Assembly: GCA_018824085.1 (NCBI GenBank)
Contig: JAHJHI010000009.1
Span: 124,001-188,000, forward strand
Length of the DNA stretch: 64,000 nt
Source of the DNA: Gammaproteobacteria bacterium
Lineage (GTDB): Bacteria > Pseudomonadota > Gammaproteobacteria > Burkholderiales > Rhodocyclaceae
Reading direction: 5' to 3'
A program made the position numbers and the translations under genes. Under the pieces are notes generated by a model. The model was not told the origin of the DNA. It ran no database searches and worked only from the letters and a program-made list of their open reading frames with translations. The stretch's first letter is position 1; every line of letters begins with the position of its first letter. Below are positions 16,762 through 25,413 of this stretch, one piece after another.

Positions 16762-18185
16762 TATTCAGCCAGCCCGTCTTCTTCGTCTTCCTCGCGGCGC
16801 TGCTCGCCGTCTATGGACTGTGCCGCAACCAGAACGAGCGCGCGGTCACGCTGCTCGTCGGCAGCCTCGTGTTCTACGCCTCGTGGAAACCCGCCTACCT
16901 CATCCTGCTCGTGCTGTCGGTCAGCCTGAACTATCTGTTCTACAGCGCGCTCGCACGCTCGCGCAGCAAGCCGGTGCTGGTCGTGGCACTGGTGCTCAAC
17001 CTGGTGCTGCTCGGATCGATCAAATACCTCGGCATGCTGATCGACACCGCCATCGCAATCGCCACATTCGCCGGCCGGAGCGACACCGGACTGGACAGCG
17101 GCTGGACGCACTGGGCGCTGCCGCTGGGCATCAGCTTCTACACCTTCCACATGCTGTCGGTGATGATCGACGTCTATCGCGGAGAATGGACGACGCGCAT
17201 CTCCTTCCGCGCCTGGTGGCTGTACATCAGCTTCTTTCCGCACATGGTCGCCGGCCCCATCCTGCGTGCCTCCGAACTGGTCGAGCAGTTGCAGCAGCTG
17301 GGCCCGCTGCAGGCGCGCGACATCAAGCTGGGCGCGCTCATCTTCATGGGCGGCCTGATCAAGAAGGTGCTGTTCGCCGACAACTTCTCCGGGCTGGCCG
17401 ACACGCTGTTCGCGGACCCGACGCGGCTGGACGGTGCGACGGCCTGGCTGGCCGTCACCGCCTTCTCTCTGCAGATCTACTTCGATTTCTCCGGCTACAG
17501 CGAAATGGCGATCGGGCTGGCGCGCGTGTTCGGCGTGACGCTGCCGCGCAATTTCCGCTATCCCTACCTGAGCCGCAGCCCGCAGGAATTCTGGCAGCGC
17601 TGGCACATCACGCTGTCGCGCTGGCTGCGCGACTACCTCTACGTGTCGCTCGGCGGCAACCGGGGCGGACGCGGGCGCACGCTTGCCAACCTCATGATCA
17701 CCATGGTGCTCGGCGGGCTGTGGCACGGCGCGGCATGGACCTTCGTCATATGGGGCTTCCTGCACGGCAGCTGGCTGGTGGCGCATCGCGCGCTGCGGCC
17801 CTGGCTGCCGCGTCCGCAGGCGAAGCTGGCGCAAGCGGCCTACGCGCTGCTCGCCTGGGCCTGCAGCATGACCATCGTCTGGGTCACCTGGGTGTTCTTC
17901 CGCGCCGCGACGGCCCAGGGCGCGATCGACATCTGCCTGCGCATGGCCGGCCTGTCGGGCAGCGCTGCCCACCCGCCTGAAGTGCGCAGCTATGTCTGGC
18001 TGCTGACCGGACTGACCTGCGCACTGGTGCTCCTCGAAGCGCGGATCGTCGACTTTGCCGCAGGCCGCCTGCAATTCTGGGCCGGCGTCAATCCGCTCGC
18101 GCGCGGCGCCGTATATGCTACGGCCATCCTCCTGCTCGTCATGTTCGGCGGCAGCACGCAACGCTTCATCTACTTTGATTTCTAG
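16758..18185 (+). CDS. MBOAT O-acyltransferase, AlgI-like (copy 1)
   Basis: Multi-pass membrane protein of 475 residues in the AlgI branch of the membrane-bound O-acyltransferase family. Motifs include LPLGISFYTFHMLS, FFPHMVAGPI, YFDFSGYSEMAIGLA, WQRWHITLSRWLRDYLY and the catalytic His323 in GGLWHGAAWTF. It would pass an acetyl (or other short acyl) group across the inner membrane to the adjacent SGNH protein for O-acylation of EPS. The ATG overlaps the SGNH stop, so the two are translationally coupled. Confidence 0.93.
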   Translation: MIFSQPVFFVFLAALLAVYGLCRNQNERAVTLLVGSLVFYASWKPAYLILLVLSVSLNYLFYSALARSRSKPVLVVALVLNLVLLGSIKYLGMLIDTAIAIATFAGRSDTGLDSGWTHWALPLGISFYTFHMLSVMIDVYRGEWTTRISFRAWWLYISFFPHMVAGPILRASELVEQLQQLGPLQARDIKLGALIFMGGLIKKVLFADNFSGLADTLFADPTRLDGATAWLAVTAFSLQIYFDFSGYSEMAIGLARVFGVTLPRNFRYPYLSRSPQEFWQRWHITLSRWLRDYLYVSLGGNRGGRGRTLANLMITMVLGGLWHGAAWTFVIWGFLHGSWLVAHRALRPWLPRPQAKLAQAAYALLAWACSMTIVWVTWVFFRAATAQGAIDICLRMAGLSGSAAHPPEVRSYVWLLTGLTCALVLLEARIVDFAAGRLQFWAGVNPLARGAVYATAILLLVMFGGSTQRFIYFDF

Positions 18186-18189
18186 CGCC

Positions 18190-18831
18190 GTGAACGACGT
18201 CACGCACTATCCGGATTCGCCGCGCGCGGAGATGCAGCGCTTCATCCCCGCGGACGCGCAACGCGTGCTCGACGTCGGCTGCCACACCGGCGCGTTCGGC
18301 CATGCGCTCAAGCAGGCGCGCCGGATCGAGGTGTGGGGCGTGGAGCCCGCCCGGGAACCGGCGGCCGTCGCGGCAACGCGGCTCGACCACGTGCTGGCCG
18401 AAGAACTCGGCGCGGACAGCCCGCTGCCCGAACGGCACTTCGATGCCATCGTGTTCAACGACGTGCTCGAACACATGACCTCCCCGTGGGACATGCTCGA
18501 ACTGGCGCAGCGCTGGCTCGCGCCGCACGGCGTCGTCGTCATTTCACTGCCCAACCTGCTGCACGTCGACAACCTCGAACACATGCTGTTCGAGCGTGAT
18601 TTCCGTTACGAGGGGCGCGGCGTGCGCGACCGCACGCATCTGCGCTTCTTCACCCGCAAGAGCGCCCTGCGCATGATCGAGTCCTGCGGCTACACGGTGA
18701 GCGAGTGCTGCGGCATCAACGAATCCTGGTGGTCGCCGTCGCTCGCGCGCCGCGCGGCATTCCGGCTGTTCGCGCGCTGGCTGGACGAATTCAAGCCGCA
18801 GCAATTCGCCTTCGTTGCCCGCCTCGACTGA
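18190..18831 (+). CDS. SAM-dependent class I methyltransferase
   Basis: A 213-residue cytosolic methyltransferase. The SAM motif I is VLDVGCHTGAFG at about residues 29-40 and the post-motif FNDVLEHM is typical of the UbiG/type-11 group. The GTG at 18190, just 4 bp after the MBOAT stop, was chosen because it begins just before the fold; in-frame codons further upstream lie inside the MBOAT gene. Position between acyltransferase and glycosyltransferase genes suggests methylation of a sugar hydroxyl or of a repeat-unit terminus, but a different small-molecule substrate cannot be excluded. Confidence 0.82.
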   Translation: MNDVTHYPDSPRAEMQRFIPADAQRVLDVGCHTGAFGHALKQARRIEVWGVEPAREPAAVAATRLDHVLAEELGADSPLPERHFDAIVFNDVLEHMTSPWDMLELAQRWLAPHGVVVISLPNLLHVDNLEHMLFERDFRYEGRGVRDRTHLRFFTRKSALRMIESCGYTVSECCGINESWWSPSLARRAAFRLFARWLDEFKPQQFAFVARLD

Positions 18832-18839
18832 ACGCCACC

Positions 18840-19673
18840 ATGGATCAGCCGCTCGTCAGCGTCATCATCCCGGTCTACAGCAACGCCCGCTTTCTGGGTG
18901 CGGCAATAGACAGTGCGCTGGCGCAGACCCATCCGGCCATCGAGGTCATCGCGGTCGATGACGGATCGATCGACGGCTGTGCCGACGTACTGGCGGGCTA
19001 CGGCGAGCGCATCCGTTGCCTGCGCCAGCCCAACGGCGGCCCGTCGATCGCGCGCCGGCGCGGCGCCGAAGCGGCTCGCGGCGAATATCTGGCGCTGCTG
19101 GATGCCGACGACGTGTGGGACACGCACAAGATCGCGCGCCAGATCGACCTGATGCAGCGCATCCCCGAAGCGGTCGCCACCTACTGCGACCACCGCCGCA
19201 TCGACGCCGACGGCCGGGTCATCGCCGCCAGCGGTGCCTGCTACGGGCTGCGCGGCAGCGGCCGCATCTTCGACGCGCTGCTGCGCGGCAACTTCATCCT
19301 GACCGCATCCGTCATGCTGATGCGTCGCGACGCCTACGTACGGGCCGGCGGCTTCACCGACGACCGCGTGTTCTGGGGCGACGACTTCAGCCTGTCGCTG
19401 CGCCTGTCCACCTGCGGCGCCATCCTCTACCAGGCGGAAACGCTGGTGAGCTACCGCCAGCACGGCGCCAATACCTCGGGCAGCAAGTACGAACAGTCGC
19501 GCGGCGACGCGCACGCCTTCGACGTGCTGGTACGCCATCTGCGGGCGAACGGCGACAGCACCTTGCTGCCCGCTGCCCGGCAGGCGCGCCGGCGCGCCTA
19601 CATCGCCGCCGCCTGGCACTGCCGCAAGCGCGGCGAATACCGGCGCGCGCTGCGCTACCGCCTCCAGGCATGA
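18840..19673 (+). CDS. Family 2 glycosyltransferase
   Basis: A 277-residue GT-A glycosyltransferase. It starts with LVSVIIPVYSNARFLGAAI, has IAVDDGSIDG and the metal-binding DxD in ALLDADDVWD, followed by an acceptor region containing GDDFSLSLRLS. It would add a sugar to the lipid-linked repeat unit on the cytosolic face of the inner membrane. The ATG at 18840 follows the methyltransferase stop by 8 bp; longer in-frame starts would overlap that gene. Its stop overlaps the next glycosyltransferase by ATGA. Donor and acceptor cannot be predicted. Confidence 0.9.
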   Translation: MDQPLVSVIIPVYSNARFLGAAIDSALAQTHPAIEVIAVDDGSIDGCADVLAGYGERIRCLRQPNGGPSIARRRGAEAARGEYLALLDADDVWDTHKIARQIDLMQRIPEAVATYCDHRRIDADGRVIAASGACYGLRGSGRIFDALLRGNFILTASVMLMRRDAYVRAGGFTDDRVFWGDDFSLSLRLSTCGAILYQAETLVSYRQHGANTSGSKYEQSRGDAHAFDVLVRHLRANGDSTLLPAARQARRRAYIAAAWHCRKRGEYRRALRYRLQA

Positions 19674-20641
19674 CGGCTGCCCGCGCACCGCTGTTCTCGG
19701 TCATCGTGCCGACGCGAAACCGGCCCGGACTGCTGTCCGAAGCGCTCGCCTCCGTCCGCGACCAGACGCTTGCCGACTGGGAGCTCATCGTCGTCGACGA
19801 CGGTTCGACCCCGCCGGTGGCGGAAGCCGCGCTGCGCAACCTGCTGGGGGCACGCGTCACGCTGCTGCGCCACGCGACCTCGCGCGGCGTCGCTGCGGCG
19901 CGCAACAGCGGCTACGCACGGGCGCGCGGCCAGTATGTGGCGCAGCTGGACGACGACGACCTGCTGGCGCCCGATGCGCTCGCGCGGATCGCGCACCTCG
20001 CGGGCACCGAAACGCCGCCTGACGTGGTGTTCATCGGCGTGCACGCCTTCGGCAGCGAGGCCGCGGACGTGAACGCGCGCCAGCAGGACACGCTCGCACG
20101 AACGCTGACGCGTGCCGGCGGGCGCGACCGCGAGGACTGTCTGCACTTCGGGGAGGATCTGTTCGGCGCGCTGCTGCACGGCGTGCCCGCGGCGTTCCAG
20201 CACGCGGCCTTCCGGCGCGAACTGCTGCAGCGGATGACTCCGATGCGCAGCGACCACTGGCCGGAATCCGCCTGGGCCATCGAGGCGGCCGCGCGCGCGC
20301 TGCGCTGCGTGCTGATTCCTGCGCCGCTGTACCGCTGGCGCAGGGACGGCCAGAGCTACTTCTCGCTGGCCAGCATGGCGCAACGCGCGATGGACGACAA
20401 CGTCGCGATGAAGCACGACCTGCTGACGACGCTTGGTCCGCTGCTGCCCGGCCCGCGCCGGCGGGCACTGCAGCATGCCTATGGCGAGGCGCTGTTCGAC
20501 CGCTGCCACGGCCGTGTGATGCAGGGCCTGCGGGCGGACTGGCGCGACGTCCTCGCCTCGGCGCTGATCCGTCCGGGTTTCCGGCACATCCGGCTGCTGG
20601 CGCGCATGGCCGGCACCGGCCATCACGGCGACACCGCCTGA
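19670..20641 (+). CDS. Family 2 glycosyltransferase
   Basis: A 323-residue GT-A enzyme with FSVIVPTRNRPGLLSEAL, LIVVDDGSTPP and a DxD-type run QLDDDDLLAPD. The C-terminal half is rich in Arg and Ala and contains SDHWPESAWAI, probably the catalytic-base region. It overlaps the preceding glycosyltransferase by ATGA and ends 14 bp before the convergent TPR gene, so it closes the first plus-strand run. It shares the fold with its neighbour but not close sequence, so it likely makes a different linkage. Confidence 0.88.
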   Translation: MTAARAPLFSVIVPTRNRPGLLSEALASVRDQTLADWELIVVDDGSTPPVAEAALRNLLGARVTLLRHATSRGVAAARNSGYARARGQYVAQLDDDDLLAPDALARIAHLAGTETPPDVVFIGVHAFGSEAADVNARQQDTLARTLTRAGGRDREDCLHFGEDLFGALLHGVPAAFQHAAFRRELLQRMTPMRSDHWPESAWAIEAAARALRCVLIPAPLYRWRRDGQSYFSLASMAQRAMDDNVAMKHDLLTTLGPLLPGPRRRALQHAYGEALFDRCHGRVMQGLRADWRDVLASALIRPGFRHIRLLARMAGTGHHGDTA

Positions 20642-20655
20642 CGCGCGGGGCGCCC

Positions 20656-21288
20656 CTACTTCTGGCCCTTGGCCTTCATGTCGGCGATGCGCAGCGTGAT
20701 CTTCTTGCTGTCACCGGCTTCGGCCAGCGCCTTTTCCAGCACCTTCATCGCGTCGCCGTACTGGCCTTTCTGGTGATACATGTCACTCAGGGCGACCCAG
20801 GCGTCGACCGACTTCGGATTCAGCTTCAGCGCCGCCTGGAAGCTCTTGCGCGCCTGCTCGTACTGGCGCGTGAGCACGTAGCCGCGGCCCAGGTTGGTCA
20901 GCGCCTCCGGGCGCATGTAGAAATCACGCTCGGTGTGCTCGATGATGTAGTTGAAGTTGCCGATGACCGCCTGCGCCAGGCTGGTCCGGCGACCGGCGTC
21001 CTGCAGGTTGGCGTAGGCAAGGTTGAGCGCCTTCAGGCCGAAGCAGAAGTGGTGCATGTGCAGGAAGTTCTTGGGTCCGAACTGCTTCTCCCAGTACGCC
21101 TCGAGCTCCGGCGGCTCGCGCAGGATGCGGGCGCGGCAGTAGGTCGGATACAGCGCGAAGTCCTCGTCGGACCAGTTCGTCACCTCGTTCGAACGCGCCT
21201 CGACCGGGGCCGGCGCCACCGCCAGCACCGTCAGTGCCGCAGCCGAAACCGCGAGCGCATGGCGCGAAATGCGTGTGAATGACAGCAT
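20656..21288 (-). CDS. Secreted TPR protein of unknown function
   Basis: Protein of 210 residues with a Sec signal peptide (hydrophobic ALAVSAAALTVLAVAPAP followed by VEA) and then a soluble domain. The segment after the signal has Cys residues in YPTYCRARI and MHHFCFGL, and the C-terminal half has at least two TPR units (RPEALTNLGRGYVLTRQYEQ and VDAWVALSDMYHQKGQYGD). The ATG at 21288 is preceded by AAGGAAGG; longer in-frame starts lack a site and the signal peptide. It is the only minus-strand gene inside the accessory block. It may be a periplasmic assembly helper of the EPS machinery; the precise function is not known. Confidence 0.8.
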   Translation of the reverse strand: MLSFTRISRHALAVSAAALTVLAVAPAPVEARSNEVTNWSDEDFALYPTYCRARILREPPELEAYWEKQFGPKNFLHMHHFCFGLKALNLAYANLQDAGRRTSLAQAVIGNFNYIIEHTERDFYMRPEALTNLGRGYVLTRQYEQARKSFQAALKLNPKSVDAWVALSDMYHQKGQYGDAMKVLEKALAEAGDSKKITLRIADMKAKGQK

Positions 21289-21513
21289 GTACAACCTTCC
21301 TTTAATGCGTGTGCGACACGACAGTGCCCGAGTACACCATGGACCGCCGGGGCGGTACAGCCAAGCAGCTAACGCTTGACGGCACACTTGTCGTGACAGG
21401 CTCGGCATGACGCCGCGGCCCGGGAATGAGAGACTGCGGCCCCGTGCAGACGCCCGGCACCTGCTTGGCGGGCGCCGCGCAAGCCCGACCAGCCCCCACA
21501 TTCCGCCCCGTCC
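21289..21513. promoter_or_regulatory. Divergent intergenic region between TPR protein and flippase
   Basis: This 225-bp gap must hold promoters for both the TPR gene and the flippase-led operon. A TTGACG at about 21383 could be a plus-strand -35 box but no good -10 follows. No RNA or small gene was recognised. Confidence 0.35.
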
Positions 21514-22986
21514 ATGAGTGCTGAAAACAGTTTCAGGCGCAGCGTCAGCTGGCTATTCCTCGGCAACACCAGCACTCAGATACTGACCTTTGCCTTCGGC
21601 ATCGTGCTGGCGCGGCTGCTGGCGCCCGCCGAATTCGGCATGCTGGTCACCATACAGGTGTTCACCGGACTGGCCGGCTTCGTGTCCGGCGGCGGCATGG
21701 GCCAGGCGCTCGTGCGCGCGAAGGACGCGACCCGGCACGACTACGATGTGGTGTTCACGCTGCAGATCATGATCGGACTGCTCATCTACGGCGTGTTCTT
21801 CCTCGCCGCGCCGTGGTTCGCGCACTGGTACGACACACCGCTGTACGAATCGCTGCTGCGCGTGTCGGCGCTGACCTTCGTCACGCGTCCGCTGGTCAAC
21901 GTGCCCAACAGCATCCTGCATCGCGACATGCGCTTCAAGGCACAGACGGTCGCGCGCGTGGCGACGCTCATGGTGTCCAGCGGCGTGAGCATCGCGCTGG
22001 CCTGGGCCGGCTGGAGCGTATGGAGCCTGATACTGGGCGGGCTGGCCGGCTCCATCACGAACGCGACCATGCTGTCACTGCTCGCGCGCTGGCGCCCGGG
22101 CCTGAGCTTCGAATTCAAGCGCGGACGCGAACTGGCCCGCTACGGTTTCCTCGTGTCGATCAACGACATCGTCGTCTACGCGCGCAATCAGGTCGCCAAC
22201 CTGATACTCGGACGCACGCTGGGCATGAGCGCGGTCGGCCTGTTCAACAAGTCGGACAGTCTGGTGCGCATGCCGGCCACCTTCATCACCGGCTCGGTCT
22301 ATCAGGTGCTGTTCCGGGCGCTGGCGCGCGAACAGCATGACGACGCACGTTCGCGCCAGATGTTCCTGCAGGGCATCCGGCTGGTCGCGGTCTATGCCAC
22401 TCCCTGCTACGTGATGCTGTACTGGCTGGCCACGCCGATGATCCACCTGCTGTACGGCGAGCGCTGGATCGAGGCCGCCGCGCCGCTGTCGCTGCTCGCC
22501 GTCGCCTGCCCGATGCTGATGATCGCCAACCTGTCCGGTGCGGTGCTGGCCGCGCGCAACTGGCTCGGCCGCGAACTGCGCGTGCAGATCATCCTGCTCG
22601 CGCTGACCGCCGGCGCGACCTTCGCCGGCCTGCAGTACGGCCTGTCCGGCATCGCCATCGCGCTGATCGCGGTCGCCTTCTACAATGCGCTGCACATGTA
22701 CTGGCTCGCATCGCGCTGCCTCGGCACCGGCTGGGGCGACCTGGTGCGCGCGCTCGCGCCCGCCGCCCTGCTCAACACCCTGCTCTGCCTGCTGGTGTTC
22801 GCGCTGGACGCGACGCTGGGCCGGCACTACACGCAGTCCGACCTGCTGCACCTGCTGGTCGTCGGCGGCACGGGCGGCCTGGCCTACGCACTGATGTTCC
22901 TGCTGCTGCCGATTCCGGCGCTCGCGGGCGAACGCAACAAATGGATCGCGAAACTGACATTCAATCGCTACGGGAACCCGAAATGA
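21514..22986 (+). CDS. Wzx-type polysaccharide flippase
   Basis: Membrane protein of 490 residues with about 12-14 hydrophobic segments, in the MOP/oligosaccharide flippase superfamily. The N-terminus SWLFLGNTSTQILTFAFGIV and RLLAPAEFGML are characteristic of the polysaccharide biosynthesis (RfbX/WzxC) group. It should move the undecaprenyl-linked repeat unit from the cytosolic to the periplasmic side. It is the only flippase in the window, so the whole EPS pathway probably depends on it. The ATG at 21514 has no strong ribosome binding site. Confidence 0.92.
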   Translation: MSAENSFRRSVSWLFLGNTSTQILTFAFGIVLARLLAPAEFGMLVTIQVFTGLAGFVSGGGMGQALVRAKDATRHDYDVVFTLQIMIGLLIYGVFFLAAPWFAHWYDTPLYESLLRVSALTFVTRPLVNVPNSILHRDMRFKAQTVARVATLMVSSGVSIALAWAGWSVWSLILGGLAGSITNATMLSLLARWRPGLSFEFKRGRELARYGFLVSINDIVVYARNQVANLILGRTLGMSAVGLFNKSDSLVRMPATFITGSVYQVLFRALAREQHDDARSRQMFLQGIRLVAVYATPCYVMLYWLATPMIHLLYGERWIEAAAPLSLLAVACPMLMIANLSGAVLAARNWLGRELRVQIILLALTAGATFAGLQYGLSGIAIALIAVAFYNALHMYWLASRCLGTGWGDLVRALAPAALLNTLLCLLVFALDATLGRHYTQSDLLHLLVVGGTGGLAYALMFLLLPIPALAGERNKWIAKLTFNRYGNPK

Positions 22987-23032
22987 GCGGTCTGGCGAAC
23001 GTCGTCGCGACCGGCTGCCTGGCGGGGCCGGC

Positions 23033-23833
23033 GTGACCGATCCGCTGTCCCTGCTGCTGCACCGCCAGGCCGGCGCCCACGGCCCGGTCATGCTGATGTA
23101 TCACTCCGTCACACCCGGCGCGGCGCGCCCGGACTGGCCCTGGGCGGTGTCCACGAACGCCTTCCGCGCGCAGATGGACTTCCTGCACCGGCACGGCTGG
23201 TCCACGCCGACGATGGCCGAACTGCTGGCGGCACCGCACGAGTGGCCCGGCCGCAGCGCGGTCATCACCTTCGACGACGGCTACACCGACAACCTCGCCG
23301 CCTGCGAGCTGCTGCAGGCGCGCGGCATGCGCGCGAGCTGGTTCATCGTGACCGGCACGCTGGGCCAGGCGCCCGACTGGTCGTCACAAGGGCGTCCGGA
23401 CGTGCGCCTGATGGACGCCGCCGCGCTGCGGCGCATGGCCGACGCCGGCATGGACATCGGCTCCCACACGGTCAGCCACCTGCGCATGCCGGCGCTGGAC
23501 GACGCCACGCTGGCCAGCGAAACCCGTGATTCCCGGGCCCGGCTGGAAGACGTGCTGGGCCGTCCGGTCACCAGCTTCGCCTACCCCTACGGCGCGTGGG
23601 ACGCGCGCTGCGCGGCCGCGGTGCGCGCCGCCGGCTACCGTGGCGCATGCACCACGCGCACCGGCTGGACGTTGCGCGACGGTGACCCCTTCGCGCTGCG
23701 CCGCCTCACCATCTACAACAGCGACAGCACGGCCAGCTTCGCCCGCAAGCTGGCCAGCGGCAGCAATGACGTCGCGTGGCCGGCCACCGCCCGCCGGCTG
23801 ATGTCGATGGCGCGCGCACGCGTCGGCCTGTAG
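23033..23833 (+). CDS. NodB-type polysaccharide deacetylase
   Basis: A 266-residue carbohydrate esterase family 4 enzyme. Canonical motifs are present: LMYHSV, the catalytic/metal ITFDDGYTDN, the metal-binding GSHTVSHLRM and FAYPYGAWD. There is no signal peptide, so it either acts in the cytosol on lipid-linked sugars or is exported another way. The GTG start lies 47 bp after the flippase stop. Together with the deacetylases at 10.9 and 51.8 kb it points to an N-acetylhexosamine-containing polymer that is partly deacetylated. Confidence 0.9.
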   Translation: MTDPLSLLLHRQAGAHGPVMLMYHSVTPGAARPDWPWAVSTNAFRAQMDFLHRHGWSTPTMAELLAAPHEWPGRSAVITFDDGYTDNLAACELLQARGMRASWFIVTGTLGQAPDWSSQGRPDVRLMDAAALRRMADAGMDIGSHTVSHLRMPALDDATLASETRDSRARLEDVLGRPVTSFAYPYGAWDARCAAAVRAAGYRGACTTRTGWTLRDGDPFALRRLTIYNSDSTASFARKLASGSNDVAWPATARRLMSMARARVGL

Positions 23834-23853
23834 CGGATTCGCGACGCAACGAC

Positions 23854-25404
23854 ATGCTGTTCAATTCCTACGAATTCCTGCTGGCATTCCTGCCGCTCAC
23901 CTTCTTCGGTTTCTTCGCGCTGGCGCGCCTCAGCCACGCGGTGGCCGCCGCCTGGCTGTGCCTCGCATCGCTCGTGTTCTACAGCTGGTGGCACCCGGTG
24001 CACGTGCTGCTGCTGCTCGGTTCGATCACGTTCAACTTCCTCGTCGGCTCCGCGATATCCACCGCGCACAACACCGGCCAGGCGCTCCATGCGCGCCGCC
24101 TGCTGTGGTTCGGCGTCGTCGCGGACCTCGCGCTGCTCGGCTACTTCAAGTACGCCAACTTCCTCGTCGACAGCGCCGCCATGGCGCTCGACGGCGGCTG
24201 GCACATCGCGCAGATCGCGCTGCCGCTGGGCATTTCCTTCTTCACTTTCACGCAGATCGCCTTCCTCGTCGACGCCTTCCGCGGCGAGGTGAAGGAGCGC
24301 AATCCGATCCACTACGGCCTGTTCGTCACCTGGTTTCCGCACCTGATCGCCGGGCCGGTGCTGCATCACAAGGAAATGATGCCGCAGTTCGCCGCGCCGG
24401 CGACCTACCGCTTCAGCCGCGAGAACGTCGCGGTCGGCGGCACGATGTTCATCATGGGTCTGTTCAAGAAAGTGGTGCTGGCCGACGGCGTGGCGGTATT
24501 CGTCGCGCCGGTGTTCGCCGGCGCGGACAGCGGCGTGCCCCCGGGCGTCATCGAGGCCTGGTGCGGCGCGCTGGCCTACACGCTGCAGCTCTACTTCGAC
24601 TTCTCCGGCTATTCCGACATGGCGATCGGCCTGTCGCGCATGTTCGGCGTGCGCCTGCCGCTGAACTTCGACTCGCCGTACAAGGCCGCCAGCATCATCG
24701 ACTTCTGGCGCCGCTGGCACATGACGCTGTCGCGCTTCCTGCGCGACTACCTGTACATCGCGCTCGGCGGCAACCGGCGCGGCCCGCTGCGCCGCTACAT
24801 GAACCTGCTGGCCACCATGGTGCTGGGCGGCCTGTGGCACGGCGCCGGCTGGACCTTCGTCGCGTGGGGCACGCTGCACGGGCTCTACCTGTGCGTGAAC
24901 AACGGCTGGCGCGCGCTGCGCGCGCACGTGACGGCCCGCCCGGCAGGCCACGCGGAGCGCCTCGCCGGTACGGCCGTCACCTTCCTCGCCGTCGTCGTCG
25001 CCTGGGTGTTCTTCCGCGCAGCCGATTTCGACGCCGCCTGGCGCATGCTGGACGCCATGCGCGGCCACGGCGCCGTGCTGGTGCCGACCAGCTGGCCCGG
25101 TGCCTGGCAGCTGACGGCGCTGCTGCAGAAGCTGGGCGTCGCCGCCGTGCAAGGCCCGCCGCCGAGCGCCTTCGACCCGGCCGGCCATGCGCCGTTCTGG
25201 ATCGCCGGCCTGCTGGCGGCCGTGTGGTGCCTGCCCAATACACAACAGGTCATGGCGGCCTTCAGGCCCGCGCTGGAAACCGCACGCGCCGGCGCGCTCG
25301 CGTGGCGGCCATCGCGCGCGCACGCGATCTGCGCCGGTTGCGCGCTCGCGTTCGCACTGCTGCACCTGAACCGGGTCAGCGAGTTCCTGTACTTCCAGTT
25401 CTGA
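23854..25404 (+). CDS. MBOAT O-acyltransferase, AlgI-like (copy 2)
   Basis: Second multi-pass MBOAT protein, 516 residues. It has LPLGISFFTFTQIAFLVDAF, WFPHLIAGPV, YFDFSGYSDMAIGLSR, FWRRWHMTLSRFLRDYLY and catalytic His329 in GGLWHGAGWTF. It is clearly the same family as the copy at 16758 but diverged along its length, so it is not a recent duplication. The downstream gene encodes its own SGNH partner, giving a second O-acylation pair. The ATG at 23854 follows the deacetylase stop by 20 bp; the frame is open further upstream but only inside that gene. Confidence 0.93.
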   Translation: MLFNSYEFLLAFLPLTFFGFFALARLSHAVAAAWLCLASLVFYSWWHPVHVLLLLGSITFNFLVGSAISTAHNTGQALHARRLLWFGVVADLALLGYFKYANFLVDSAAMALDGGWHIAQIALPLGISFFTFTQIAFLVDAFRGEVKERNPIHYGLFVTWFPHLIAGPVLHHKEMMPQFAAPATYRFSRENVAVGGTMFIMGLFKKVVLADGVAVFVAPVFAGADSGVPPGVIEAWCGALAYTLQLYFDFSGYSDMAIGLSRMFGVRLPLNFDSPYKAASIIDFWRRWHMTLSRFLRDYLYIALGGNRRGPLRRYMNLLATMVLGGLWHGAGWTFVAWGTLHGLYLCVNNGWRALRAHVTARPAGHAERLAGTAVTFLAVVVAWVFFRAADFDAAWRMLDAMRGHGAVLVPTSWPGAWQLTALLQKLGVAAVQGPPPSAFDPAGHAPFWIAGLLAAVWCLPNTQQVMAAFRPALETARAGALAWRPSRAHAICAGCALAFALLHLNRVSEFLYFQF

Positions 25405-25413
25405 GCCGACGTC

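Noticed and set aside
16758-25404. Recent duplication of the MBOAT genes
   Set aside because: The two proteins align only at family motifs, with different lengths and partners, so a recent tandem or segmental duplication is unlikely.
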